Assembly (NCBI GenBank): GCA_021777685.1 | Contig: JAJYDH010000267.1 | Location: forward strand, 1-8,653 | Source: Planctomycetota bacterium | GTDB lineage: Bacteria > Planctomycetota > Planctomycetia > Isosphaerales > Isosphaeraceae | Direction of reading: 5' to 3' | DNA length: 8,653 bases | In this document: positions 1-6,980 of the stretch, one piece after another | How positions within the stretch are numbered: position 1 is the stretch's first letter | Layout of the letters: every line of letters begins with the position of its first letter | Position numbers and translations under genes: made by a program | The notes under the pieces: model-generated | What the model was told of the DNA's origin: nothing | The model's database searches: none | The model's input: only the letters and a program-made list of their open reading frames with translations

Positions 1-1964
1 GTCACGACGCCCGGGGCGCCGGGCAGCGGGCCGGGCTCCGAGGGCTCCGCCTGCGCGGGCGGTCGGGCGTCGAGGTACTCTTCGAGCGCCAGGAGCATCA
101 AGGGCGACCCCGACGGGCGATCCCGCAACGACGGCGCGAAGGCGGCCAGCGCCCGGCCCGCCTCGTCGAGGTAGCGGGGCTCCCCGGTCGCGACACCGAG
201 GCCGACCAGAGCCCGGATCGCCAGGCTGTTGGCCCCGGGGACGGCGTTGTCGAACGGGTCCTTGACCCGTGCCAGCAGCGCCTCGTGATCCCCGGCGGTG
301 TAGAAGAACCCGCCGTCTTTCGGGTCGGAGAAGTCGGCGATCATCCGGTCGGCCAGGGTCCTGGCCCGGGCCAGCCGCTTCGGGTCGCCCGTCGCCGCGT
401 GGAGCTTGACCAGGGCCAGCGTCAATGCGGCGTAGTCTTCCAGGTACGCCGGCAGCCTGGCCTTGCCGGCCCGAGACGTCCGGAGGAGCCGGCCGTCGGG
501 CGCGGTCAGGGTGGCGAGCAGGGCGTCGGCGGCCTTCCCGGCGACGAGCTTGTAGCGGTCGTCCTTCAGGACCCGGCCGCCCTCGGCATAGGCGGCGATC
601 ATCAGGGCATTCCAGGACGTCAGGATCTTGTCGTCCAGGAGCGGCGCGGGACGTTTCTCTCGGGCGGCCAGGAGCCTCGCCCGGAGCGGGACCAGCCGGG
701 CTTCGAGGGCCGGGTCGTCGATGGCCTTCGGGAGGAGCAGGACGTAGCGGTCGTCCTCGAAGTTGGGCTTCGCGTCGAGGCCGTAGGCATGGGCGAAGGT
801 CGGGAAGTCGGGCCCGAGGACCGTCTCGACCTCGGCGCGGGTCCAGACGTAGGACTTGCCCTCCTCCCCCTCGCTCTCGGCGTCGAGGGCCGAGAAGAAC
901 AGGCCGTCGGGGGCGGTCATGGTCTTCTCGACGAAGGCGAAGGTCGCCTCGGCCTCGGCCTTCCAGCGAGGGTCGCCGGTCGCCTCGAAGGCGAGGACCA
1001 GGGCCTCGGCGAGCTGGGCGTTGTCGTAGAGCATCTTCTCGAAGTGGGGGACGCTCCAGTCGCGGACCGTGCTGTACCGGTGATAGCCGCCGGCCAGGTG
1101 GTCGCGGATGCCGCCCCGGGCCATCGCGTCCAGGGTCCTGAGCACCATCGGCAGCGGGGCGGGATCGGCCTTCTCGACGTTGTTGGCCCGGTCGCGGCGG
1201 GACTGGTCGATGAGGTAGAGCAGGTTCACCGGCTCGGGGAACTTCGGCCGTTTGGGGCGGGCGGGGTCGAAGCCGAAGCCGCCGAACTCGGGGTCGAACT
1301 GGTGGGACAGGGCGACCCGCCCCCCTCGGCCCAGCTTTCTGGTGAGCGGGACGGGGACGAGCCGGGCCGGCCCGGCCGAGGCCCGCTTGACGGCGTCGGT
1401 GAGGGTGGTCGCGTCCTTCTCGACGTCCGGCCGCCGGTCGCGCCAGGCGTCGGCGACCCCCTTGAGCAGGTCGGCGAACTCGTCCTTGGGGAAGTACGTC
1501 CCGCCGTAGAAGGGCCGGCCGTCGGGCGTCAGGAACATCGACATCGGCCACCCGCCCGACCCGCTGATCGCCTGCACGGCGGTCATGTAGACCTGGTCGA
1601 CGTCGGGCCGCTCCTCGCGGTCGACCTTGATGGCGATGAACCCCGCGTTGAGGGCCTTGGCGATCTCGGCGTCCATGAAGCTCTCCCGCTCCATGACGTG
1701 ACACCAGTAGCACGAGCTATAGCCGATCGACAGGAAGATCGGCTTGTTCTCGGCCTTGGCCTTCGCGAACGCCTCCGGCCCCCAGGGATACCAGTCGACC
1801 GGGTTGTGGGCGTGGAGCAGCAGGTAGGGGCTCGTCTCCTTCGCCAGCCGGTTCGCCGGCCCTTTGGCCTTCGGCTCGTCGGCCGTGGAGAGTCGCGCCA
1901 GCCCCAGCAGGGCCGAGAGGCCGAGGGCCACGCCCGCGAGGGCGGTCGATCGGTGATCACGCAT
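1..1964 (-). CDS. Secreted thioredoxin-like DUF255 (YyaL/SPATA20-type) protein, partial
   Basis: Reads leftward from ATG at 1964-1962 and stays open to the window edge (about 654 codons), so the C-terminus is missing. A GGAGGAG ribosome-binding site at 1973-1979, 8 nt upstream, supports the start. Residues 1-28 look like a Sec signal peptide (MRDHRS, hydrophobic core, likely cut after STA). The DUF255 thioredoxin-like domain follows at about residues 36-200, with NPVDWYPWG, the redox-type motif CYWC at residues 85-88, VDREERPDVD and GGWPMS near 136. The rest matches the alpha/alpha six-hairpin part of the YyaL/SPATA20 family: HFEKMLYDNAQ near 305, DAESEGEEG near 360 and LTSWNALMI near 452. 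Family members are often annotated as thioredoxin domain-containing; their reaction is not settled. The family call is firm, and export and substrate are inference. The most common form of the motif is CHWC; here the second position is Tyr. Confidence 0.93.
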   Translation of the reverse strand, partial: MRDHRSTALAGVALGLSALLGLARLSTADEPKAKGPANRLAKETSPYLLLHAHNPVDWYPWGPEAFAKAKAENKPIFLSIGYSSCYWCHVMERESFMDAEIAKALNAGFIAIKVDREERPDVDQVYMTAVQAISGSGGWPMSMFLTPDGRPFYGGTYFPKDEFADLLKGVADAWRDRRPDVEKDATTLTDAVKRASAGPARLVPVPLTRKLGRGGRVALSHQFDPEFGGFGFDPARPKRPKFPEPVNLLYLIDQSRRDRANNVEKADPAPLPMVLRTLDAMARGGIRDHLAGGYHRYSTVRDWSVPHFEKMLYDNAQLAEALVLAFEATGDPRWKAEAEATFAFVEKTMTAPDGLFFSALDAESEGEEGKSYVWTRAEVETVLGPDFPTFAHAYGLDAKPNFEDDRYVLLLPKAIDDPALEARLVPLRARLLAAREKRPAPLLDDKILTSWNALMIAAYAEGGRVLKDDRYKLVAGKAADALLATLTAPDGRLLRTSRAGKARLPAYLEDYAALTLALVKLHAATGDPKRLARARTLADRMIADFSDPKDGGFFYTAGDHEALLARVKDPFDNAVPGANSLAIRALVGLGVATGEPRYLDEAGRALAAFAPSLRDRPSGSPLMLLALEEYLDARPPAQAEPSEPGPLPGAPGVV

Positions 1965-1972
1965 CGCGGGGG

Positions 1973-1979
1973 CTCCTCC
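1973..1979 (-). promoter_or_regulatory. Ribosome-binding site of the DUF255 gene
   Basis: On the minus strand this reads GGAGGAG, 8 nt before the ATG at 1964. It fixes the start and so the presence of the N-terminal signal peptide. The 134-nt gap between this gene and the preceding one (1965-2098) shows no convincing promoter or terminator to me. Confidence 0.7.
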
Positions 1980-2098
1980 GCCCGTCATGTCCGAGGGTAG
2001 GTCACGCCCCCGATCGTACGGCAAGACGAGGCCCGGGCCAACCTTCGGCCGGATTCGGACGGGATGTAGCCGAGGATGTCACTGCCCCAAGAAATCGG

Positions 2099-2602
2099 TC
2101 AGGCGAGGTTATCCCGGCCTCGATCGTCGTATGCCGGCCAGCCGTAGGCCCCGTCGTGGTGCTCGACGCCCAGCTCGCAGCCGTCCGCCTTCGGCAACGC
2201 GTCAAACACTCCGTCGGCTCGGGCCTTGAGGAGCACCGCTTTGATCAGCTCGCCGAGAGGCTCGGCCAGCCCGGTGCCCTCGGGAAGGACGGACTCGTTG
2301 CCATCCGGGTCGATGAGCGTGATCGGCCCTTCAATGTTCGCCTCGTCGGCCTCCTCCCAGTGCGGCCGTTCGAGCACGTTTCCTTCGATGTGCGAGTTCC
2401 ACTCGCCATCCGGCTCCGCGTCAGGCCGGGTGTCGAAGACGACCGCGACCCAGCCCCCCTGCGAGTACTCGTATCCGACCTCGATCATCTTGACCGGCCC
2501 GGTATCGCCAGGCCCTTCGTTGGTCGCCGGGTCGAAACTGGCCACGCGGCCGGCCAGGTAGGCATAGATCTCGACGAAGTCACGGCGCAGGTCCAGACGC
2601 AC
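2099..2602 (-). CDS. Uncharacterised acidic protein, about 167 residues
   Basis: I do not recognise a named family. The frame ends at TGA (2101-2099). Two in-frame GTG codons compete as start: 2608-2606 touches the GGAG directly and cannot be well spaced, while 2602-2600 has GGAGG (2612-2608) 5 nt upstream, so the shorter form (MRLDLRRDF) is preferred. The protein has no signal peptide or membrane segment. It is rich in Asp, Glu, Gly and Trp, with aromatic-containing strands such as VGYEYSQGGWVAVVFDTRP, a GEWNSHIEGN segment, DPDGNE, one helical stretch (LGELIKAVLLKARADGVFDAL) and a C-terminal ELGVEHHDGAYGWPAYDDRG. Composition and aromatic content argue for a real soluble alpha/beta protein rather than a shadow frame. 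The small acidic make-up resembles immunity-type proteins of toxin systems, but no toxin is visible nearby, so that is only a guess. Confidence 0.8.
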   Translation of the reverse strand: MRLDLRRDFVEIYAYLAGRVASFDPATNEGPGDTGPVKMIEVGYEYSQGGWVAVVFDTRPDAEPDGEWNSHIEGNVLERPHWEEADEANIEGPITLIDPDGNESVLPEGTGLAEPLGELIKAVLLKARADGVFDALPKADGCELGVEHHDGAYGWPAYDDRGRDNLA

Positions 2603-2607
2603 GACCA

Positions 2608-2612
2608 CCTCC
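2608..2612 (-). promoter_or_regulatory. Ribosome-binding site deciding a GTG start
   Basis: GGAGG on the minus strand (CTGGAGGTGGTCGTG). It abuts or overlaps the upstream GTG at 2608-2606 and leaves 5 nt before the GTG at 2602-2600, which favours the second GTG as the true start. Confidence 0.55.
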
Positions 2613-2629
2613 AGTCCGAAGTACCGAAC

Positions 2630-2671
2630 TTAACCGTTGTAAACCGCGGCATCCGGCGAAAACCCGGTTAA
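2630..2671. repeat. Inverted repeat TTAACCG-N28-CGGTTAA upstream of the 167-residue gene
   Basis: Perfect 7-bp arms at 2630-2636 and 2665-2671 lie in the 175-nt gap (2603-2777) that precedes the 2099-2602 gene, just upstream of its ribosome-binding site. The gap is more AT-rich than the coding DNA around it, as expected for a control region. The spacing of arm centres (35 bp) would suit a looped operator or an mRNA stem. Function is not established, and no clear -35/-10 pair was found here. Confidence 0.35.
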
Positions 2672-2777
2672 CGACCCGTCATTTTCACGATAGTAAATGT
2701 CGAAGGGCGAAACGGGGACGTCACGGCTCCCACTCGGATCGAACCATCAATCCATCCCGGAGCCGCCGCGAAAAAAG

Positions 2778-3236
2778 TCAGACGTCGGATGGGATTTGGA
2801 ATTGCTTGAACTTGCCGCGGAACTCTTCCCATTCACCTCGGGGAAATGCGACCACGGCGAGATCGTCCTCATCATCGTCATGAAAGCCGGTCAGTGCGAT
2901 GCCCAGGTCGCAGAAGACGAGGAAGCCCAGGCACTCGTGAAGATCGCAACTCAGATCGATCAGGCGGCGCCAGGCCGAGCGGCCGGCGAAGAAGTCCAGG
3001 CCCCGATAGCGGACGACCGAGCCGCGACCGAAGCCGAAGTGGTTGGCCGTCTGAACATCGCCGCCGAAGCCGATATTCAGGCTCAGCGTCGGCGAATCGT
3101 AGCTCCAGGAGAGAACGCCTTGCCAGTTGGGGCTCGCAACCCGGGGTTGGCCGATGATGCTCGCCACTTCCTCCGGCGACATGCCGAACCTGAGCGGCAA
3201 GGCACCTTCGAAGCAGATGATCTCGAATTCGGTCAT
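2778..3236 (-). CDS. Uncharacterised 152-residue protein
   Basis: Starts at ATG 3236-3234 and ends at TGA 2780-2778. The upstream part of the same open frame is Arg/Pro-rich read-through opposite the coiled-coil gene and is not coding. No strong ribosome-binding site is seen, only GGA about 9 nt upstream. The protein begins MTEFEIICFEGALPLRFGM and has a GMSPEEVASIIGQP element near residues 18-31. This recalls the GMT-x-x-EV-x-x-LG-x-P turn-helix seen in BamE-like and several immunity-like small proteins. Further on come LSWSYDSPTLSLNIGF, a helical SAWRRLIDL and a C-terminal LTGFHDDDEDDLAVVAFPRG. Aromatic content and alternating strand pattern support a folded, soluble, cytoplasmic protein. 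No signal peptide or membrane segment is present. The family is not recognised; an immunity-like role is a weak inference. Confidence 0.82.
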   Translation of the reverse strand: MTEFEIICFEGALPLRFGMSPEEVASIIGQPRVASPNWQGVLSWSYDSPTLSLNIGFGGDVQTANHFGFGRGSVVRYRGLDFFAGRSAWRRLIDLSCDLHECLGFLVFCDLGIALTGFHDDDEDDLAVVAFPRGEWEEFRGKFKQFQIPSDV

Positions 3237-3272
3237 GAGGTGACGATCCGCCAGGTCGAACAGATCGGACGA

Positions 3273-3296
3273 GGGGCGACCCTGCCGGGCCGCCCC
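3273..3296 (-). terminator. Strong GC stem-loop after the coiled-coil gene
   Basis: On the minus-strand transcript, 10-nt arms GGGGCGGCCC and GGGUCGCCCC pair fully with one G-U wobble around a 4-nt loop (GGCA). The stem begins 5 nt after the TGA of the 3302-6877 gene and ends about 36 nt before the ATG of the next gene. No U-tract follows, so it is not a classical intrinsic terminator. In high-GC bacteria such stems can still end transcription or protect an mRNA 3' end. Confidence 0.55.
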
Positions 3297-3301
3297 CCGA
3301 A

Positions 3302-6300
3302 TCACGCCTTCATCAGGGCCGCGAGCTGGTCGGGGGCCACGCCGAGCTTGGGCCTGGGGCCGTCGTGGCAGAGTTCCTGGATGACGGTGACGGAGTCGAG
3401 GATGGCGGGCTCGACCCGGCCGTCGATGTCGGGCTGGAAGAGGTCTCGGTGGCGGATCAGGTCGCGGAGGGCGTTGCCCTGGGCCGGGACCCCGAGGGAC
3501 TTGCACTCGGCCAGCAGGCTGTTCATGCCCCGGTCGATGCCGACCCTCAGCTCTCGGCGGAGGTCGTCCTGGCCGGCGGGGATGGCCTCGTAGGCGTCGT
3601 GGAGGGCCCGGAGGATCGCCAGGTGGTTGGGGGTGGTCGCGGACGAGGCGTCGACCCACCGGCCGTTCTCGACCTGGCCGGGCAGGAGGCCGAGGCTGAG
3701 CTTCCGGGTCAGGCCGGCGAGGTGCCGGTCCTGCTTGCCGTCGAGGTAGGCGCGGGCCAGGAGCGAGGCGGAGGCGGCGTTGGCGACGAAGTTGGGCAGG
3801 ACGGGCTGGCCCATCGCCCAGTCGGCGGCCTTCATCGCGGCCAGGGTCCAGTCGGGCTTGCCCAGCGCCTTGCCGGCCGAGGCCAGGGCCAGGGCGCAGG
3901 CGGCGGACTCCGTCTGGGCGACCCCGATCGGGTCCACCTGGACGACCCACCCGTCCTTGACCGCGCCGGGGGACTGGGCGACCATCCCGTCGACCATCGA
4001 GGCGAGCCGGGACGCCTTGCCTCGCGGGTCGAGGAACGCGAAGTGGCCGTCGGGCTGCTGGCGTCGGGCGAGCATCAGGGCGCCGGCCTGGATGATGCTC
4101 TGGAGCAGTGGGAGGCGCTCGGGGGCGTGGCGCTCGGCCGGGCCTCGGGCGTCGCAGCAGGCCTCGATCAGGGCGGCGTAGGTGGTCAGCGAGGTGTCGG
4201 GCAGGGGCTTCTTGATCGAGATCGGCCGGATCAGCCAGTTCTCCCCCTCGATGGTCCCGATGAACAGGCGGAAGGCGTCGGCCTCGGTGGTCGGCCGCTT
4301 GATCGCGGGGGTCCGGCCGGGGCGGCGGATCTCGGGCAGGCCGGCCTGGTCGCCGAGGATCGTCTTCATCTCGTCGATCGTCTGGCGGATGACGGCGAGG
4401 TCGCCCTGGCGCATCACCCGGTCGAAGGCCGGGGCCAGCGCCGCGAGGTTGTTGATGATGGTCTGGCTCGACCGGAAGATCCGCTGCCCGTTGATCGAGA
4501 ACCCGCCGGGGTCGAGCCCGGTCTCGATCTCGGCGCCCCGGACCAGGGTCTCGGCCAGGGTGTAGTTGCGGGCCTCCAGGTCGGCATGGACCTTGTCGGC
4601 CATCTTGGCGATCCGGTCGATGAGCGACTTGTCCTTCCGCTCGACGGCCAGTTGCCGGGCGAGGGCCAGGCGGGCCTCGGCCTCGGACCGGGTGAGCCGG
4701 GCGGTCCCCCGGTCGTCGAGGATGCGGATGGTGGTCATCGACTGGGCCTCCTCGAACGAGGAGCCGTCGCCGAGGTCGAGCCCGCGCTCGCGGGCGGCGA
4801 ACTGCTCGCGGGCCTCGCGGGCCTCGATCTCGAGCATGTCGGCGCGGGAGTTGGCGGCCCTGAGCTTGGCCTGGGTCTCGGCCAGGCGGCGTTCGAAGTC
4901 GGCCCAGGCGCCCTTGACCGCGTCGTCCACGGCCCGCTTCCGCTCGGCCTCGACGGCGGCCGGGTCGTCGGCGGCGGCGGCCGTCGACGGGGCGACGGTC
5001 GCCGGGGGCGGCGGGGTCGATTCCAGGGCCTTGATCCGGGCGGCCAGCTCCAGGTTCGATCGCGAGGCGGCGTCGGCCGAGGCCCGGGCCCGCTCCAGCT
5101 CTCGGCGGAGCGACTCGACCTCGGCCTCGGCCTCGGCCCGGCCGCGATCGGCCTCGGCCTGGCCGTTGGCCCGGGTCGCGGCCCTGGCCTGTTCCAGCTC
5201 TCGGCGGAGGGTCTCGGCCTCGTCGAGGGCCCGGCGGGCTTCCAGCTCGGCCTCGGCCTTGCCGGCCTCCCGGGAGCGGGCCAGGTCGGCGATCTCGACG
5301 TCCTTGAGGGCCAGCCTGTCGGCCGCCCCGGTCAGCTCGGCCCGGAGCGACTCGGCCTCGACCCGGAGCGACTCGGCATCGGCCCGGGCGCGGTCGTAAT
5401 CGTCCCGGAGGCCCTGGATGCCGCCGTCGTAGACGGTCGAGCCCTCGGCCTCGTAGGCCGGGATCTCGGACGAGGGGTCGGCCCGGGGGACCTCCATCTC
5501 GGTGCTGGCGTAGCCCAGCTCGGCGACCCTCTGATCCGCCTCGACCAGCCGTTCCTGGAGGGCGTCCAGTTGCTCGGAGAACCGGTCGCGCTCGGCCCGG
5601 GCGCGTTCGAGCTGGTGGCGGAGGTCGGCGACCTCGGCCGACCGCCGGGCCTCGACCCGGTCGCGGTCCTGGCGGAGTCCCTCGGCGCCGTCGCGGTGCT
5701 CGTTGGCCTGCCGCTCGACGTCGGAGAGCCGGACGCGGAGCCCGTCCAGTTCGGCCGCGAGGCGGTCGCGGTCGGCGCGGGTCGCTTCGAGGTCGGCGAG
5801 CGCGGCCTCGGCCCCGGCCAGCCGGCCGGTCAGCTCGTCGACCTGCCGGGAGTGCTCGGCCTGGGCGTGCTCGCGGTCCTGTCGGAGGCCATCGAGGGCG
5901 GCTCGGGCCTCCTCGTGGGCGGCCTGGGCGCGGCCGAGTTCCTCGCGGAGGGCCTTGACCTCGTCGGCATGGCGATTCTCGGCCTCGGTCATCGCGGCGT
6001 CGGCGGCCATCCGGCGGGCCTCGACGGCCTGGGCGTCGGACCTGGCCCGGTCGAGCTGCGCCCGGACGTCCTGGAGGGCCTTCGCGTGCTCGGCCTCCTT
6101 CGAGGCGAGACCTTCCGCGAGGCCGGCGGAGCGGGCTTCGAGCGCCTGGGCGTGCTCGTCCAGCTTGATCTTGAGCGCGAGGGCGTGGTCGTCGTCCCTG
6201 GACTTGAGCGCCTGGGCGTGCCCGGAATCGCGGTCGGCGAGGGCGCGGGCGTGGTCGTCCTCCCTGGCCTTGAGGGTTCGGCCGTGCTCGTCCTTCAGCC

Positions 6301-6877
6301 CGGTGATGGTGTCGGCGTACTCGGCGGTCCTGGAGGCCAGGATCGAGGCGGTCTCGCGGCGCTTGCGGGCCTCGGACTCGGCCTCGGCGCGGGCCCTGTC
6401 GAGCTGGTCGCGGAGGAACCGCAGTTCTTCCTCGCGGAGGCTATTCTTCCCCTCGTTCCCGGACACCTGGACGGTCTGGTCGCGAAGCTCCTCGACCTCC
6501 TTCTGGAGGGCCTGCTCGCGGGCCTCGGCCTTCTTCGCGGCGTCCAGGGCCCTGGCGAGCTGGTCGCGGAGCTTGTCGATCTCGCCGACGGCGGCCTGCT
6601 CGGCCGAGAGGTCGTCGCGGAGCTTGCGGATCTCGCGCTCCAGGGCCTCGACCCGCTGCTTCGACGGCTGCTTCGTGGCCGAGTCGGAGGCCTGGGGGGG
6701 GCCGGCCGCGACCGTGGTCGCCCCCGGCCTCTGCGGGGCGGGGACGTCGTCGATCGAGACGGCCCGGAAGACGTGGGCGCAGTGCTTGCAACTGACCTTC
6801 CGGTTCGTCAGCTCGGCCCGGGCGCTGCCGTCGGTCTGGCAGTTCGGGCAGCGGATCTTGATTCGGTCGCCGCTCAC
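3302..6877 (-). CDS. Giant zinc-ribbon / coiled-coil / helical-domain protein, about 1191 residues
   Basis: Ends at TGA 3304-3302. The preferred start is GTG 6877-6875, with GGAGGA (6891-6886) 8 nt upstream; an in-frame ATG pair at 6979/6976 would add 34 residues but lacks a ribosome-binding site. A zinc ribbon of the MJ0042/zinc_ribbon_5 type opens the protein: RCPNC at residues 9-13 and CKHC at 30-33, followed by AHVFRA. A polar linker leads to a very long coiled coil from about 73 to 615 (Glu, Arg, Ala, Leu), with a hendecad block around 195-271 and units such as LRRELERAR. A Pro/Ala linker (TPPPPATVAPST) near 620 precedes a shorter coil to about 705. From about 714 to the end the protein is globular and mostly helical. 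RRQQPDGHFAF near 943 and Ala-rich helix pairs suggest an alpha/alpha-toroid, though this is inference. No signal peptide is seen. It is probably a cytoplasmic scaffold; function unknown. Confidence 0.88.
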   Translation of the reverse strand: MSGDRIKIRCPNCQTDGSARAELTNRKVSCKHCAHVFRAVSIDDVPAPQRPGATTVAAGPPQASDSATKQPSKQRVEALEREIRKLRDDLSAEQAAVGEIDKLRDQLARALDAAKKAEAREQALQKEVEELRDQTVQVSGNEGKNSLREEELRFLRDQLDRARAEAESEARKRRETASILASRTAEYADTITGLKDEHGRTLKAREDDHARALADRDSGHAQALKSRDDDHALALKIKLDEHAQALEARSAGLAEGLASKEAEHAKALQDVRAQLDRARSDAQAVEARRMAADAAMTEAENRHADEVKALREELGRAQAAHEEARAALDGLRQDREHAQAEHSRQVDELTGRLAGAEAALADLEATRADRDRLAAELDGLRVRLSDVERQANEHRDGAEGLRQDRDRVEARRSAEVADLRHQLERARAERDRFSEQLDALQERLVEADQRVAELGYASTEMEVPRADPSSEIPAYEAEGSTVYDGGIQGLRDDYDRARADAESLRVEAESLRAELTGAADRLALKDVEIADLARSREAGKAEAELEARRALDEAETLRRELEQARAATRANGQAEADRGRAEAEAEVESLRRELERARASADAASRSNLELAARIKALESTPPPPATVAPSTAAAADDPAAVEAERKRAVDDAVKGAWADFERRLAETQAKLRAANSRADMLEIEAREAREQFAARERGLDLGDGSSFEEAQSMTTIRILDDRGTARLTRSEAEARLALARQLAVERKDKSLIDRIAKMADKVHADLEARNYTLAETLVRGAEIETGLDPGGFSINGQRIFRSSQTIINNLAALAPAFDRVMRQGDLAVIRQTIDEMKTILGDQAGLPEIRRPGRTPAIKRPTTEADAFRLFIGTIEGENWLIRPISIKKPLPDTSLTTYAALIEACCDARGPAERHAPERLPLLQSIIQAGALMLARRQQPDGHFAFLDPRGKASRLASMVDGMVAQSPGAVKDGWVVQVDPIGVAQTESAACALALASAGKALGKPDWTLAAMKAADWAMGQPVLPNFVANAASASLLARAYLDGKQDRHLAGLTRKLSLGLLPGQVENGRWVDASSATTPNHLAILRALHDAYEAIPAGQDDLRRELRVGIDRGMNSLLAECKSLGVPAQGNALRDLIRHRDLFQPDIDGRVEPAILDSVTVIQELCHDGPRPKLGVAPDQLAALMKA
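5094..5209 (-). repeat. Direct 17-bp repeats 99 bp apart in the coiled-coil gene
   Basis: The 17-mer tccagctctcggcggag occurs exactly at 5094-5110 and 5193-5209. The 99-bp offset equals 33 codons, or three hendecads, and encodes the related units ETLRRELEQAR and ESLRRELERAR. This fits an internal duplication of a 33-residue block. Confidence 0.65.
5341..5377 (-). repeat. 16-bp direct repeat with 21-bp period (one heptad)
   Basis: cccggagcgactcggc occurs at 5341-5356 and again at 5362-5377. The 21-bp period equals seven codons and encodes the repeated AESLR units of the coiled coil, a recent-looking duplication of one heptad. Confidence 0.65.
6065..6295 (-). repeat. Seven tandem 11-residue (33-bp) repeats inside the coiled coil
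   Basis: Reading the minus strand from 6295, the protein falls into seven consecutive 11-residue units such as KDEHGRTLKAR, EDDHARALADR, DSGHAQALKSR, DDDHALALKIK, LDEHAQALEAR, SAGLAEGLASK and EAEHAKALQDV. His at position 4 is kept in six of seven units, and Leu at position 8 in all seven. Eleven-residue periodicity is typical of hendecad coiled coils with slight right-handed or straight supercoil. The DNA itself is also repetitive (gcctgggcgtg and ggcgtggtcgtc recur), pointing to expansion by duplication. Confidence 0.85.
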
Positions 6878-6885
6878 GGAATCGG

Positions 6886-6891
6886 TCCTCC
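6886..6891 (-). promoter_or_regulatory. Ribosome-binding site deciding the GTG start of the giant gene
   Basis: GGAGGA on the minus strand, 8 nt before GTG 6877-6875. With this start the zinc ribbon sits directly at the N-terminus, as is usual for MJ0042-type ribbons. The alternative ATG at 6979 has no purine-rich element in front of it. Confidence 0.6.
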
Positions 6892-6980
6892 GCGACGCCT
6901 CGCCGGGGGTCGTCCCGTCCGGCCGCCCCTCGGGACTCGTCGACGAGCCGCCGGGGTGTCGGTTGGCGTTTTTCATCATA

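Noticed and set aside
285..2000. Long plus-strand frame opposite the DUF255 gene
   Set aside because: The minus-strand protein has many conserved family motifs through the same stretch; the plus-strand translation is Gly/Val/Arg-rich with none.
2030..2039. GGCCCGGGCC palindrome between the DUF255 gene and its upstream neighbour
   Set aside because: Short GC palindromes are expected by chance at this base composition, and no promoter element is aligned with it.
2724..2765. Inverted repeat CGGCTCC / GGAGCCG after the 152-residue gene, near a T6 run, considered as a terminator
   Set aside because: On the minus strand the T-run (2776-2771) comes before the stem, not after it, and the loop is 28 nt. 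On the plus strand A, not T, follows. Not a standard intrinsic terminator.
2697..3593. Plus-strand frame of about 298 codons across the 152-residue gene
   Set aside because: It overlaps two minus-strand genes, changes composition midway, and shows no domain.
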